Positions 33,856 through 47,546 of a DNA stretch of 64,000 bases are shown piece by piece. Source of the stretch: Hypericum androsaemum (lineage: Eukaryota; Streptophyta; Magnoliopsida; Malpighiales; Hypericaceae); contig OZ023183.1 of assembly GCA_963995505.1 (NCBI GenBank), positions 14,566,671 to 14,630,670 of the forward strand, given 5' to 3'. The notes under the pieces are model-generated. The model was given only the letters and a program-made list of their open reading frames with translations, ran no database searches and was not told the origin of the DNA. How positions within the stretch are numbered: the stretch's first letter is position 1; every line of letters begins with the position of its first letter. The translations under genes were made by a program, and so were the position numbers.

Positions 33856-34521
33856 TTTTCCAAAATTGTCCACGCTCGCGGTGTTATACCGACTAAAAAA
33901 ATAGAAGAACCAGAATTTTACACATTGCAAGTCTAACTATAAATATGTTATACCGACTAATTTAAACGAGATGATGTAATATATGGTAGCCATGGATTCT
34001 TTTTCTTCCAGGCAGTGGGAGTTTGTGCTTTAAAAATATCTTACTTGAAAAGAGGCGACAGACCAGTGGAAGCACAAATTTTGTGACGAGTAGTGATCAC
34101 AGTAACCCACAATCACTCCATCTAAGAGGATAATATCGAGTTCGAATCCGTAAATATAGCACTAATTTGTTACGAAGAACTTTGTCGCCGACATACGACA
34201 CAAAATGGCATATCATGTGCAAAGCAGTACTACAAAGTGCGGGATATCTCAGGTCATCTTCCATCCCAAAAGCTCAACCGAATAAGCTGCTACGTCCTTT
34301 ACTCGCAACTAAAATAGCTTGTCAAGAATACCACTTTCAGGATGTCACAAGCCATTACTTTTTCTACTTGAATACAATCATACGGCAACCATTAATGGGG
34401 ATGACTAAACAATAAAGGACGACAGAAAACTTCAACGAATGAGAGATTTCGGTTGGGGAAGGAATGGAGATGGACGTCGTAGAAGCAATATGTACTTAAT
34501 GAAGTAGAACTCTACTACTGT
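33856..34521. other. Intergenic, SWEET1 downstream region
   Basis: Nothing coding was recognised. The last 100 bases should be the 3' UTR of the transporter gene. Confidence 0.4.
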
Positions 34522-37320
34522 CTACACTTGCTCAACTGGTTGTTGTCGTTTCTCAGGAACCATCTCCATGGATTTGTCAGAATTGGGCTTCTTGGTCTCC
34601 CCCTTGTTCTTCCGATAAATGAAGTACAAGACCAGCTGCAACATCCCCAGGGAGCATCCAACACCGTTGGGTACCTGTTGAAACCACAGTAAACACATTT
34701 AACGGTCTGACGGTGTTCGAATGTGAATAGAAAAGTTAATGAGTACTCACCGCTACGAAAGGATCACCGCCAATTAAGCCATAGACAAACCAGGAAGTGC
34801 CACACAGGAAAACGAATAGCGACAGGAAGAATGGCATGAATTCCACACTCTTAGTCCTGATCACCAATCTCTGCAATAATAATAAAAAGATTGAAATGAT
34901 TTTGGTTTAGTTAGCTTCTTAATTACTACCGACGAATTGGCGTTAGGGGTACTATCTTATCAATAAAGTCAAGGAGCGGTACATTCGGTGAATACCACGT
35001 GCTGAACCTAATAATTAGATTCCTATGGCCTAATAAGTTAATAACACCCATAAAAGATAGGGTCAAAATTAGTCAACATAAAAGAAGACTTTCTGAAAAT
35101 GAATGATTTCAACTTCACTTTCAGTGAAATTCTTGCCACCAACTTTCTTGGAAACAAAATAATTTGATTAAATCAAAAACGTTAATCGACAAAAAGAAAA
35201 CATCTATATTGCTAAAAGCTAGTAGCCACACATTGTTCTTCTATGTGGGCATTTTTATCCTCGTTATTAATTACAAATCTGAAACAATTTTTTAATTTCT
35301 TCCCACTAAAATTTTGAATCTTCCCTACAATAAATGCCCAAAATTTAACCAACAAGATCACTATGAAAAAGTTTGTCACATTTTAAAATTTTAATCAACT
35401 CAAATCTAAATTAATCAATGTAGTAGTTTCCAGGTTTTATTTTCGCACACATTAGAGGAAGTAAATCTGGGGCTTAGGGGGGTTTACCATGATGGAGAGG
35501 GGCGAGGCATACATGACGATGGAGAAGATGGCAGTACCAAAGCCGCAGAAGATCTTCCTAGTGTTGCCGTGAAGAGCCAGGAGCGAGACGAGGGCGACGC
35601 TGCCGAAGACGGCGAGGACCAGCATCAGCAGCCCAAAGATCTTAGCCTTCTCCTTCTTAGGGGCGTATATGAGAAAAATCAGTACGTAAATGGCCTCAAT
35701 CGCCGATCCTGTCCCATTTACCGTCCACACCAACATGTTATTCTTTGACACAAACGGCAGTCCGTACCTGCACCCCACATGGCCAAATTAGCCCCGTTAA
35801 GCAGCGAATTCATAAAATTTGGTTGGTACAGTTGATCTACGCGAATAAATATTCTCATTCGAACAACTATATTTTTCTCAGATAAATTTTTTATATTCAA
35901 AATTGAGCGCTAATAATTTGTTTATGGGTAATTTTCTCATTTTTTCTATTTTGGTAGATCTGAATTCGGAAATTAAAATCTCTAACCACTTAAACCAATT
36001 TTCGTGAATGCAAAATATCTATTTGGCTTTAAAGGAGAGTCCCGATTAGTTGTCTTATCATATTCCAAAAGCATCCAGCTGTGCTCAAGTGATTGTTTAT
36101 AAAATCACTGGACTTTGATTTGGATATAAAATCCCTACGAGAAATGTAATACAAAGATCACCTAATAATTCCCGAAAGGTGACAAAACCCGCAGCTATGG
36201 ACGATTCAGGCAGACCACGTCCGGTCAAAAACGCAAGTTACGCTTGAGACTTAGTTTCTAAGTAAAAGGAGGATATTAAAAAGCAAGCAAACAAACAGAA
36301 GGATGCTTTGTTCCTGCCGTTTAGAACATAGCCAAGTTGCATCGGGAAGGCCACCTTCCAAGAAAATATTCTCCCTCAACTAATTCCCCGAGAATTAGTA
36401 TATTAGATTAACTAATTCCCGTACAAAACGGAACTCTGTTGGGTTAACTGTAGTTATATATCCATTTGGTAAATAATCCACTCTCCACCTACTACTCGAC
36501 TATAAATTCGATTGTTAGAATTTTATATTTTTAATTAATGATAATATTAACAGAGTTCATTTTCTCTCTTATAATTTAAATATTGCATACTAAATAGATA
36601 TTAAAAAAATTAATCAGATAGATTCAGAACAATTTTACTGCGATAAATTTAAGGATAATGCCTTATCGAGAAATAAGTAAAAGAAATAAAAAAATTTATC
36701 GCAAAAATAGTTTACGCAAAAGCTAGAAAAAAAAAGTGATGGCCGAGCGAGCTGTGTTCGTTTATTCTTATGGATACATTCAACTACTAATAATTATTAT
36801 TCATTCTAAAAAAATAATTATTACTCGAGTTGAACTTAAGGAAAAAAAATCAACGAAGAAGGGCAAAAATGGAAGGAAAAGTGAGAGTAAATTTACCAGG
36901 CGGAGAGGAGGCAGTTGAGGAGGGTCATGACGTAAGGGATACCGGAGAACTCCTCCGTGGACTTGCTCTTCACGATCCTCTTAAACGTGATCCTGTTAAT
37001 TAAATTAGCTACTCGTCATTACGATAAATTAACCGCCGCTTAATTAACCAACTACCTTCGTTAATACACACATTAAGCGCCGTAATGAGGAACTAATTAA
37101 TCAGAATAAAGGAGTTTAGAGATGCGGCCGTACGTCGGGGATAGGAACAGGAACAAAGCGGTGGCATTCCCTGTAAGAAAAAAATACGGAAACCAGTGGC
37201 CAAAACTTAATTAATTAACAGAAGAAGAGAGGTTTTATGTGTTTAATATTAGCGAGGTTCGAGATCAAACAGAAGAGAAGACGTACCGAAGATTCCGAAT
37301 ATGAAATGGGCGACGTCCAT
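34522..37320 (-). CDS. SWEET1: SWEET1-type sugar transporter
   Basis: Six coding exons: 37320-37287, 37170-37134, 36992-36897, 35767-35488, 34870-34751 and 34674-34522. They give 239 residues in phase. The protein starts [24 protein letters not shown] and has the seven-helix layout of the family: two triple-helix MtN3/saliva repeats joined by a linker helix. Recognisable stretches are [25 protein letters not shown] in repeat one, [13 protein letters not shown] and [23 protein letters not shown] in repeat two. The tail is polar and cytosolic. SWEETs are uniporters; clade I members such as SWEET1 move mainly glucose across the plasma membrane. Exon 4 is long (280 bp) and intron 3 is over 1.1 kb, AT-rich, with no genes. 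All landmarks are intact. Confidence 0.95.
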
Positions 37321-37385
37321 GGTAATATGCTCTGTTTTGCTTTTTCCCTTCTAAGGAGTGGAAGGAGCTAGGAGAGAAGCGTGGG

Positions 37386-37394
37386 TTTATATAG
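37386..37394 (-). promoter_or_regulatory. TATA box of the SWEET1 gene
   Basis: On the minus strand the sequence CTATATAAAC lies about 66-74 bp before the start codon. This is a near-consensus TATA box at a sensible distance for a short leader. Confidence 0.65.
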
Positions 37395-40300
37395 AGACGG
37401 AGGGAGGGGATAATGACTGTTTAGGCGGTATTTATCGGAAAGGGCGAGGAGGGGAAAAAAGAAAAGAAAAGGAAATAATAATATGTGATGTATCGGTTCT
37501 TTTCATTCGAAAATACTTTTTATCCCAGGGAAAAAAATATTTAAATTGGGTCAAACAGCTACCCGAAAAAAGTAGAAAGTCAGTAAAATATTTTCGTTTT
37601 TTTTTCCCAAAGAAAATCAAACGGAGCTTAGCTTTTGGTTGGCGGGTCCAAGATGCGTGAAAGTTGTTTGGGTTGCTGTACGCGCACTGTAGTCTAACTG
37701 ACGGGGGAGGGCCCTGTTTCTGGTTCCTATTAATTTATGTTCGAGTTGAATTACATTTTAAAAATAAATAAATTAATGAAATTCGTGAAAATATATTTTG
37801 AACATTTGAAATCATTTTTTTAATTAATACAATAATCTACTTATCCAGTGGCGTTCGCAGTGACATTTGCATAGGCGCTAAAGGGGCGATTCTATCTTTT
37901 TTTTCTTTTCTCAATTAGATTTCTGTGTAAAACTAAATCAGAAACAGGCCATACAAACTAAGACTTACTATTGGAATTAAATTCAGATCACTAATAAATT
38001 ATTGTATTAAATTGTAAATAAGACATAGTTTAATTGATCTAATATTGCACTCAGATGGGTTTGTTTACACGATATTTTATCATTTTTGATTTTCTACTCA
38101 AATCTTCTATCTACCCCTGCCATCCCAAATTTATGACACTGTTAATATTCCGTTTTGTACGGTCTCTTTTATTGTTGACATAATTTCTTGAAGAAACAGA
38201 TCGAGTATATCATTTTGTACGACCCGTTTCATAAGGCAAAATGTTAATTCCTTGATGAGACGTATGATAAATCATACAAATTTTAGCCCAGTTGTTCAAA
38301 TAAATTTTGTTTGAAGAATTGTGTTGAAACTATCAAATTCTTAACGCTTGCGACTATTGATACTGTCATCTTAGACTCGGATTTCTCTTTGATTAATAAA
38401 AGTTAGGGGAACTTTGTCCCTCTTACCCAAAAAAAACTATAAATTTGACGGAGTCGGTAATTTTTTGGGCACCAACGAAAAAGAAGACAAGTGCATCTTC
38501 TATTAAACTATCTTTTGACCTTTCAAGTGTCACTGTAATACTTTCTTTGTTTTTTATGCCATGGAGCAGCAATCTCCATTTGTCGCTAGTGAAAGGAACA
38601 ATACATGTTTTCTTCATTTTTTTAGGTGGAATTATCCAAAATCAAGATTCTATTGGATAGGCAATTCCGAAATATCGTGAAAATCATGTAACCGACTTAA
38701 TTGTTGGAACACTCGGGATAATAAAATAATTGTGAAAATGAGACAGTTCCAGCCTCAGGAAGATACTTTGTTTCTTTTTGTCGGATATTGATCATAATTT
38801 ACAATTTACTCATCAAATATAACAATTTTCAATCGATTCTATCCATTGAAGTTGATACAAATGATAAAATACTTGAATTCTGAATACATAAACTAACATA
38901 AGGCCCAAATGAGAGAGACACAAGAGATTAAAACGATGATTCTATAACCACAAGCCGCTGACTGCTATTTTAAAGAAGGGAGGAGGCAAGCGGGAAAAAA
39001 TCCAATGGATACAATTGAGAATATCTTTGCGTATTAGGATACAGAATCGGGGTCAAGTGGATTATATCTAAGATAAACGCCTATCTCTCGGCAATTGTTA
39101 AATCGATAGTCATTTATCTTTTGATCTTACTTAGGAGAAAATTAATGATTAGCTGCACAATTGGAGTAGACAACTAGTGTATTTATGCACATGTGTTGTA
39201 ATTTTTTTTGTGAGCAATACAATATATTTATAAAAAAAATTTGAACTCCATGTCTTTGTTTCAAACCTTACCAATGAATTCTACGAAAAAAAAAATTTTG
39301 AAAAAAAAATACATAAAACCGGTCCATTTGATAATACAGATCACATAAATATATTAATAAGTTATCTTAAATTTAACATATTAATGATTGACTTAACTCA
39401 TTGCTATTTAATACTCTGAGAAAAAAAATCTCTGAGGTACCGGTCAGAATGGATATAATAAGATAAATATAAAAAATGATATGCTTAAGAGCATTTGATA
39501 TGATGATACAATGAAATGACAGAAGTTTAGATTTAATATCGAGATAGCTTACAACTCGCATGACCCGGCCTTAACCCATTTTTCCTGAGGATAAATTTAA
39601 GGGATAGCAGATTAAATGTAATGTAATATCCCAATAACACTATATTTTACATTTCAACACGACAGTCATAAAGCTACAATCTTATTAAGAACGTGTTGCG
39701 ACGGATGGAACAATGGATTTACTTGCGAGTTTGTTTTTGGATAAGTAAGGCATATCGATCCAGTGAGTGTGTTTTTGCATTTGTCATGCGGTGTGATCGT
39801 ATTGGGAGTTACGAGAAGGTAGGGGACTAGATAATGTTTTCAGAGTAAAGGTTGATAAAAGATAAGGAACGGAGTACTTGAAAGGCCTCGAGTTTTACTA
39901 TATTTGTTGTTATCAATATAAAAATTAAGGGACATAAGAATGTCTCATAATTCTTTGTCACGTCCAAATTGTTACTATCAAATTTGGGGTAACGTACTTT
40001 TTGGTTTTTTAAATTAGTATCATACATTAGGAGTTGTTCCTTTCTCCCTAAAATTAAGTAGACTTGCCGATTAAAATGCAGATATTCCTCTCTTTGATCA
40101 TTTGACCTGGCTCCTCTCGGATTATGCATGAAGTTTGCGTAAAATGCGCCAGCCATTTTTCCAAGGCATTGTTATTTCGGGCCGCTGTTTTCTTGGTGTC
40201 TTTAGGCTAAATAACAAGTGATCGATCCGGCAGAAAGCAAAATTCCCTGTTGAGCATTTTAGGCAATTTGTGCTGCATTCGTGTGTTGCGACAAAATTAT

Positions 40301-40918
40301 TCTAGTATAACAAAACATATTCAGGTTCAAATCCTTGAAGGACATTTTTAGGTAAAAATTATCAAAACTCTCGAAATATGTAACAATTTTTAAATATTTC
40401 CAAAATGGTACATTTAGAAAAAAGGTAACCGAGCTATTAGGTCGCTTCCCCCTTCAAGGTTGCCAATTGGAATTTTTTGTTTACATTAGAACTTCGTTTA
40501 CAATTTGTTAATATATTTGAAATATAATAAGTTGATATTCAAAGTTCGAATATTTTTTTATTTCACATAAATTTTTGAATGGGTTGAGTACGCTGAATAT
40601 CTCCTTTGCCATGCTAGAAGCTCCGAGTAAACCACCACCTCATTGGCTCCACCTCCACGAGGTTATTCTTTCGTATCATTTATAGTCAAACACTGTCAGA
40701 CCTATTTTAGACGATTTTAAGTGAGATAATCAAAACCAGTTATTCCCGGAGCATCCAGAGCACGTTAAAAAGGATCGATGCTGGTTGAGGTATCCATAAC
40801 TACGACCTTTTGTACATCAATCAGATCGATACCTCTAGGTTTCTGATCGGTGAAGTAGGTAATGTCATTAGTACGAACCCAGTATTATTCGGGGGTACAA
40901 ATCTCAACAATAAAATTT
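37395..40918. other. Long gene-free AT-rich tract upstream of SWEET1
   Basis: The first few hundred bases should include the SWEET1 promoter. The remainder holds only short frames of low-complexity composition. No protein family, tRNA or clear repeat array was recognised. Confidence 0.45.
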
Positions 40919-42105
40919 CGGAAAATTATTCTCAAGTTTTTCGGATTTGTTTAAATATATTCAGGAGTCTCCCCTATTTCTAAAATACACACTGACGTTC
41001 TTCGTGTTTGATTTTATTATACTTTCGGATCCCTCAATAAATTTTTTTCTTTTTTTGTCATTGAAATGATGAAAATACCCTTAAAAAAAAGGAAAAAAAA
41101 CTACTTCCGTCATATCTTATTATTCTTCTTATATCCTTGCCAGTAATAGAATCCCAATCGTTGAGAGTAATTTCCGTCGTTGACGCCTTCGTTCGAACAA
41201 AATCCCAATCCTTGCCAGTAACCCCAAAGTCCGAACAGAATCCCAATCGTTGACGCCGGCCATCATCGAATTCAACCATCGCCCAATCGTTGATGCCGTC
41301 GTTGACGCCGGCCATCATAGTTCGAACCCGTTGTTGCTGTTCCTCAGCTCCCTCGCCAGATCTATCCTCGGGAACCTCATCTCCCTAGCGGTTAGGGGAA
41401 GCCTTGAGTGAAGCAACAAGGATACGGCCTTGGCACAGTGGACTCCATCGGTTTGCTCTCGACCTCCTCTTTTTTTGTCTCGAGACTTGTCTTAGATCTT
41501 CTTTCGAGCTTACCGTCAGCGAGCTCGGCCATCTTGGGTGAGTGGGTCCCATCGGTTGGGGACCATCATGAACACGCCGTGGTTGGAGGTTGTTGAGGTG
41601 GCCAGGGGACCTATAGCTGGGGCCTCCCAGAGCTGCATCTCGCCTCCCTCGTAGAAGCTGCATCTCGCCTTACTCGTAGAAGGCTTTGGGGCAGACGATG
41701 ACAAGGATGAGGTGGTCTCCTTCCACGGCCGGAGAAGAGGACCAAGACGGATGACGAGTGGGACCGGCACAAGTTCCTAACCCTCATCGAGGAGGATGAC
41801 GATGGAGGAGAGGTTTGAGGACGATGACGACATGCCTGTGGGGAACAGATAATGATGTGGAGGATGGTAAATTTGGGAGGAGGGAGAGGAAGAAGAGAGA
41901 TGATATCCGAATTTTTTTATTTTTTTGTTCTAGAGGTATTTTAGTTATTTCATTAACAAAAATAAAAAAAAGAGTTGCTATCGTGCGCCAGCGACCCGAA
42001 AGTATAATAAAATCAAACACGAGGGACGTCGGCGTGTATTTTGCAAACAGGAGGGACTTTTGAGTATATTTAAACAAACTCGTGGGATTTGAAAATAATT
42101 TTCTC
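40919..42105. mobile_element. MULE, non-autonomous (element D)
   Basis: The 1187-bp element has inverted arms of about 180 bp (left CGGAAAATTATTCTCAAG; right, reversed, GAGAAAATTATTTTCAAA). A perfect 9-bp duplication ATAAAATTT lies at 40910-40918 and 42106-42114. The GC-rich interior includes short internal repeats (CCCAATCGTTGA three or four times; GACGCCGGCCATCAT twice). It is probably chimeric host DNA, but no donor gene was recognised. It is the same family as element E. Confidence 0.9.
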
Positions 42106-42114
42106 ATAAAATTT

Positions 42115-42895
42115 CTAGGTCCCTTTCAATTTAGTTACTAGCCAATCTAATATCAACTTTAATCCAACAGATTTCGTTGTCGAGCAATGTCGGACCTAAA
42201 ATACCAACTTAAATTCAATAGAGTATTGAATGCTTTGAATTTGCATTGCCCTTAAAAGAAGGGTTCTTTGCATTTGTGGTTACCAGCTCCAAGTGCACCA
42301 AGTTGGTTATGGCTCTCCAACAAGGTTAGCCACATAGTCCAAAGCATTTATAGTCTCAATTGGGACAGACATCAGACAAAGTTCAATGTACAACATTATC
42401 TAATTTCTATAAGCAGAACTAGTACTCGTGTAACGTTCGAATACCAAATAGTTTCGATAAACAGTGCTACGTTTGCACGTATAAACCCTTTTGGATAAGT
42501 TACTCTTCTGGCCGTCATCCCCAGTGCCCTGCTAGGCAGGATACCTATTCGAATACTTGGCTATACGTGTTCCATAATAATTCTTAGAGGTCATTGTTTC
42601 CTTGAGTTTGGTGTAACGTGACGTCAAGAATTATGCTTCTTCGATTATCTTAGTGCTACTACTGTGACTTGTGCATACCTAAAATTGAGGTCCGACACTG
42701 GTAATGAAATTTCAGAAGAAACCAGCTCCAAAGCAAATTGGTGATATGTCGATTATGTTTTTTTTGGGTGGAAATATGTCGATTATGTAGACACAATGGT
42801 GTGTTGGTGCAATCTAGATCGTCTTTTCTGGAAATCTAGAGGTAGAATTCTCTCTTCGAATGTTTGATTAGCAATCGTTTTTGGTAGGTTAACAA
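42115..42895. other. Intergenic spacer
   Basis: No coding similarity was seen. A short dinucleotide-poor stretch leads into the LTR at 42896. Confidence 0.35.
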
Positions 42896-43179
42896 TGTTG
42901 GAAAATGGCTCAAAATCTATAATTTATATTCTATTAGAATTATATTTTAGACTTCTATGTGGCTTAAGGTAGACTCTAGGGATATATTAGTGTTAGCCTA
43001 TAAATAGATAGGGTTCTAAACCTTAATGTGAGCTTGAGACGAGCTAATGTGTCATAAATAAAAGATCTCACTCTTGTGGACATAGGCAATTTGTTTGTGT
43101 TCGCGCTCTTGTTTTCTTGCGTTAGAATATAGCTAATTCTGCGACACATCCATACCTAGAGTAGGTTAATTTTCTAACA
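42896..43179 (+). mobile_element. 5' LTR of a Ty1/copia-like element
   Basis: The 284-bp LTR opens TGTTGGAAAATGG and closes TTTTCTAACA. It holds a TATA-like CTATAAATAGATAG (about 43000). It is followed after a short gap by TTAGTATCAAGAGC (43182-43195), a near match to the usual initiator-methionine primer-binding site. Confidence 0.75.
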
Positions 43180-43207
43180 AATTAGTATCAAGAGCTTTTA
43201 GGAAAAG

Positions 43208-44016
43208 ATGGCTTACTATGACGTGAAGTTTGACCCGATAAAGTTCAATGAAACTTTGAATTTTAGTTTATGACAAAGGCGTGTCAAGGATCTGTTGGTA
43301 CAATAAGAAGCGATCAATACGATCTCGAGGAAGAAGCCCGAGAAGACGGAGGATCGAAGAAAGAAAAAGGTGGAAGAAGATCCAAGTTGGTGTCAAAGAT
43401 GTTCAATGGAAGTTGCTTCAAGTGTAGAGAAAAAGGACATGTGAAGAGGGATTGTCCAAGTGAACTAGGAATCAATTCAATGAGGAAAAGAGATCGGCAT
43501 CCACATCAAGTCCAAGGTAGGGATTATCCAAGATGAACTAGGAATCAAGACAACAAGAAAAAGTGATCCGCATCCACATCAAGTCTAAAGCATCCTGGTA
43601 ATTTAATTCGTTAGAGACCTTGGACTATAACATGTATACTTATAAGATTGAAGCTGAGCTAATGAAGGTGGAAAAGGATGATGTAGTGGGGATCAAAGGT
43701 GGAAGGGACTCGAAGAACACTTATGGTTGGCAGAAAATACTATTGTAGGTGGAGTCACCTCAATGTGGTCTGAAGGAGTTGACAAATACTCATAGCATAT
43801 AAGGTTAGATCAGTGGAGAGAGCATGACATTGACATGAATGATTTGAGTGCAATCGAGAGAGTTCTTGGAATGTGTATTCACATAGGCATTGTTAGCAAG
43901 AAGAAATGGTTGTCTCAAGGCACGTGCAAAGTAAATGTGTAAAATAGGTTTGACATTGGAATATGGAACTGTGGATTACATGTGCAAAGCAAAGGTGTTG
44001 GGTATCTCACCACTCT
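43208..44016 (+). pseudogene. Copia gag remnant with CCHC zinc knuckle
   Basis: A gag-like start (MAYYDVKFDPIKFN, 43208) soon hits a stop. A second frame (43270-43536) carries a CCHC knuckle, CFKCREKGHVKRDC, the nucleic-acid-binding signature of retroelement nucleocapsids. A segment of about 70 bp around 43465 is repeated near 43535. After that the coding signal fades. No pol was found, and the element is interrupted by MULE E. Confidence 0.7.
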
Positions 44017-44025
44017 AATAATTAA

Positions 44026-44614
44026 GAGAAAATTACTCTCAAGTCATTCGGGTTTACTTAAATATTCTCAAAAGTTCTTCCTGTTTGTAAAATACACGCC
44101 ATCGACATTCTCGCTGAGACCGAGGCCGAGGTCCCCGAATCCTTGTGGACAGAAACGACGGGTGAGTGTTCTGTGGACAAGATCTGGGGACCAGTTGGTG
44201 TTCAACTTGTCCACGGTTTAGATTTCAAAAGTTGTTTTTGTCAGATTTGATAATTAATTAGATTTCAATCAGTGGGGTGGTGTTCTTTTGCGTCTTTTGG
44301 AATCGACGATCTTGTTATTACTCTTAGGGTTTAAACCCAGAAATTGATTTTGTTTGATTTTGATTTTGTGCTGAATTGGTTACGAGATGATGTCACTGGC
44401 TAAGGAGGAAGAAGAAGAGATGATGTCAGCTATTTTTTATTTTTGTTCTAAGGATATTTTGGTCATTTCATTGACAAAAATAAAAAAAGAGCTGCTAATA
44501 TGCGTCAGAGACCCAAAAGTATAATCAAATCAAACAAGAGAGACGTTGGCGTGTATTTTACAAACATGGAGAGTATATTTAAGCAAACTCGAGAAACTTG
44601 AGAGTAATTTTTTT
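44026..44614. mobile_element. Short MULE (element E)
   Basis: The 589-bp element is flanked by a perfect 9-bp duplication, AATAATTAA (44017-44025 and 44615-44623). Its arms start GAGAAAATTACTCTCAAG (left) and the reverse of CTTGAGAGTAATTTTTTT (right) and are related to element D. The left arm is shortened after about 80 bp. The interior has the feel of a gene 5' end with intron (GGGTTTAAACCC-type leader, GT donors), but no donor was identified. It is inserted into the copia remnant. Confidence 0.88.
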
Positions 44615-44623
44615 AATAATTAA

Positions 44624-45959
44624 AGATGTGTTAATCTCAACACGTCTCCTCAAGTAAAGCTTATGAGGCCAAAGTTTGAATGAGTTTTGACTTTAGTAAC
44701 ATATCATGACACGAGGCTTGTATGAGAACTGAAGAGTCGCCGGATCAATCCGCTCTTATATTATGTTAGAACTTTCATATTCAACTTAAAATCTAAGGCA
44801 ATGGCAATGTGAATTTTATACACTTAAAAACAACAACACCAATTAGAACCACAAGGTACACAGCTTTATTGAGGCATTTTATGATAACCCTTCCATACCA
44901 AATAAAAATATTTGGATCATTAATTTTTTTTAATAAAACCTAGGATGAAGAAAATGAGCTATATATTATATATAGCCTATTAAAATGGACATTTGGCAAA
45001 TCTTAACTCTTGTATGTACAAGTGGGACTGTTGTGAATGTTTTCCAACTTTATCCACGATATTGAGACGGAGAGTTCAAAACCACATGCGCTAAAGTGCT
45101 ATATTTTCTTAATTTTTGTAAGGTTAGAGAATTGTTTAATTTTTATTTGATTATTTTCGGTAAAGTATATATTTTTTGGTAGAAGTATATATAACGCGCA
45201 TGTTTTGGTTTTGGTCCTCCTTGATTTAGGTTCGTCGAAGGTTAGCTAGGATAGTTTGGGTTTGTCTTTCCTTAGTGTATGCTCATATCGTTCTGCATGG
45301 CCTTGGAGTATTTTCGGTTTGGTTACTCTTTTGGAGCCATCTTGGTAGTTGTACTCAGTGCTAATCAGATTTATTTTTGATTAGCATATATCTGATATCT
45401 CAGATGCAGTACCGTTGGTACTTTTGATATAATTTTCTGTGGCGGACTCGTTCGAGGAGAATATATAATTTACTTATTAATAAATGTTAATGTAAAGGAA
45501 TATGGAATTTTTTATTCTTTTTATTTTGAAACTTTGGCATTTATTTCTTTAATTTTTTTAAAGTTAATTATTTCCCCTTTTTTATTTAAGAATTATATTA
45601 GAGATTTATTTCATTGTTAGATTTATTGAATCTCTTGATTTTCTTTAAATCTTTTGAAATTCAGGTACTTTTGGTATAAGATTTAGTTAATTTCAGTTTA
45701 GAATCTAAATAAAAAGTGAGCAAAGTTAAAAGAGAAGTAATTTTAGTTCATTTCAAAGTTTTTTGAACTTTGGGATTTTAGTTTTTTCAAATTTAGAATT
45801 ATATTCGATCTTTTTAATCTATTTCAAAATCTTTTAAAATTTAAAAATTATTTAGATTACTTAAAATTTAAAATTGTTCTCAATTTGTGATTTTTTAAAT
45901 AAATCAACCACACGTCTAGAGTTCGAATTTTAGCAATACATTTGCATCAAAACTCGATC
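44624..45959. other. AT-rich gene-free stretch
   Basis: The left part may be the remainder of the copia element (CACGTCTCCTCAAG block near 44640). The rest is strongly AT-rich, with no family recognised. Confidence 0.4.
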
Positions 45960-47546
45960 GGAGAGATTAATCGTTCAGTGTCACCAAATCTAATTCGAAC
46001 TTGATGTACGCAAAATTGTGAACAATTAAACACACAAGCAAATAGTATAGTGAATAAGTTGGGTTTCGAACTGAGGGTTGAACACGAAATCAATGCAAAT
46101 AATTATGTGAAGTGAGAGAATTAAAAGATTGTAAAGATTGTAAGTTTGCAAGTAAATAAGCGAAATCAGAAGCGTAAATAAAAGACGAGTTGTAAATCAA
46201 TGGAGATAAACGAGCACGATACCCTCATGGACTACCCATCTATGTCGAGACTATGATTTTTATGAAGTTCTAACTAGTACCCGGAGTGTTTTAGTGCATC
46301 TCCCTAACGCTTCCGCTCATTAGGATAACAAAACTAAGCTAGAGTAGTTCATGATTATTAACCAACGCTTCCGCTCATTAATTAGACCAAGAACTAAGCT
46401 AAACTCAATTATGAAGTTAACTCCTAGCGGGTTATCCCTTAGTATCAAGATTCCTCATTAATACCTTAAGACTTGTCAATTGACTCTTCCGTTGATTCTA
46501 ATGCCTTCCGGTCTATTATTATCAACTAAACATCATAATCTAAGTGATCAAATTAGATTAAGCATTAAGATCATCAATTGACAACTACTACAAAAGATAA
46601 TCAAACTATAGCTAACATAGACGAGTAATCACATAATTAGGGCATCACACTCACAAGAGAATTACTCGCTAAGTATGTTAACAAAGTACAATAGATTAAT
46701 GAAGAACATGATAGTAATTAATATAAAGGCAGAGATAGAGAAAGCTTAGTCGTGATGATCAAGCTTTGCCAATCCTTTCCCCGTGCTAACTGGAACCGTG
46801 GCTTTATTAAACTCCAAAGGCTATCTCAATATTGCAGTAGTAACGTCCTCGTAAAACCTAAGAAACTAAGGCTTATATATAGCCAAAAGTCTAACACGAA
46901 AATAGGAAAACCTAGAGGAAGTTTTACCTAAACTAGAAGTCTTGTTAGCCAAGTAATAATGTAATTATGATCTTAGGGCCGAAACAAGAGGCCAAGAGTC
47001 GAATACTTCTTAAACGAGTCGAATTCTCAACTAAATATGAAGTCTGAAATAAGCTGGCATCGGGCAACTTGCGGCCGCTAGTTGACTTGCGGCCGCAAGT
47101 TGGGTCTTCAATCAACATTCTGTGTCCCCTCACTAGCGGTCGCTAGTTGCCTAGCGACGGGGAGTCCACCCAGCTTTCCGCTCTACCTGCTTCATCGTAT
47201 CTTTGTATTTTGCAGTTTTGACCCTCTTCTACTTCGAATTTGGCTTCGAGTATAAAAGACGAAATATAGATCTCTCTTCAAGCTTTCCAACGGTGTCTCA
47301 TTTGATACAATCGGATACTCGAGCAGAAAGTTATGACTCTTGCAATATAGTCTCTCGAAATCACCTCTCCAACGACCTTCATTGAGCTCCAATTTCCTAC
47401 AAAATATGACAATGGGTAGAAATCCATTCCCGAACATAAATATACTAAAACGATCATAAGACTTGACATGACATGATGAATATAACTCAAAACATGACTA
47501 AACACGCACGAAACATATGACAAAACATGAGCGTTTACACATTCAT
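45960..47546 (-). mobile_element. Putative Ty3/gypsy LTR (about 1.6 kb), minus strand
   Basis: Reading the minus strand, the block opens TGATGAATGTGTAAACGCTC. It contains a TATA-like TATATATAAGCC near 46870 and a long untranslated-like tail with a direct repeat (AATGAGCGGAAGCGTT, twice, about 46310 and 46370). It ends near 45960 before a TTTGGTGAC that may be a primer-binding remnant. The size and layout fit an Athila/Tat-type LTR. No internal coding region adjoins it, so it may be a solo LTR. The boundaries are approximate. Confidence 0.45.

Noticed and set aside
37395..40918. Possible genes in the long AT-rich tract upstream of SWEET1
   Set aside because: All frames are short, low in complexity and without splice-consistent neighbours or recognisable motifs.
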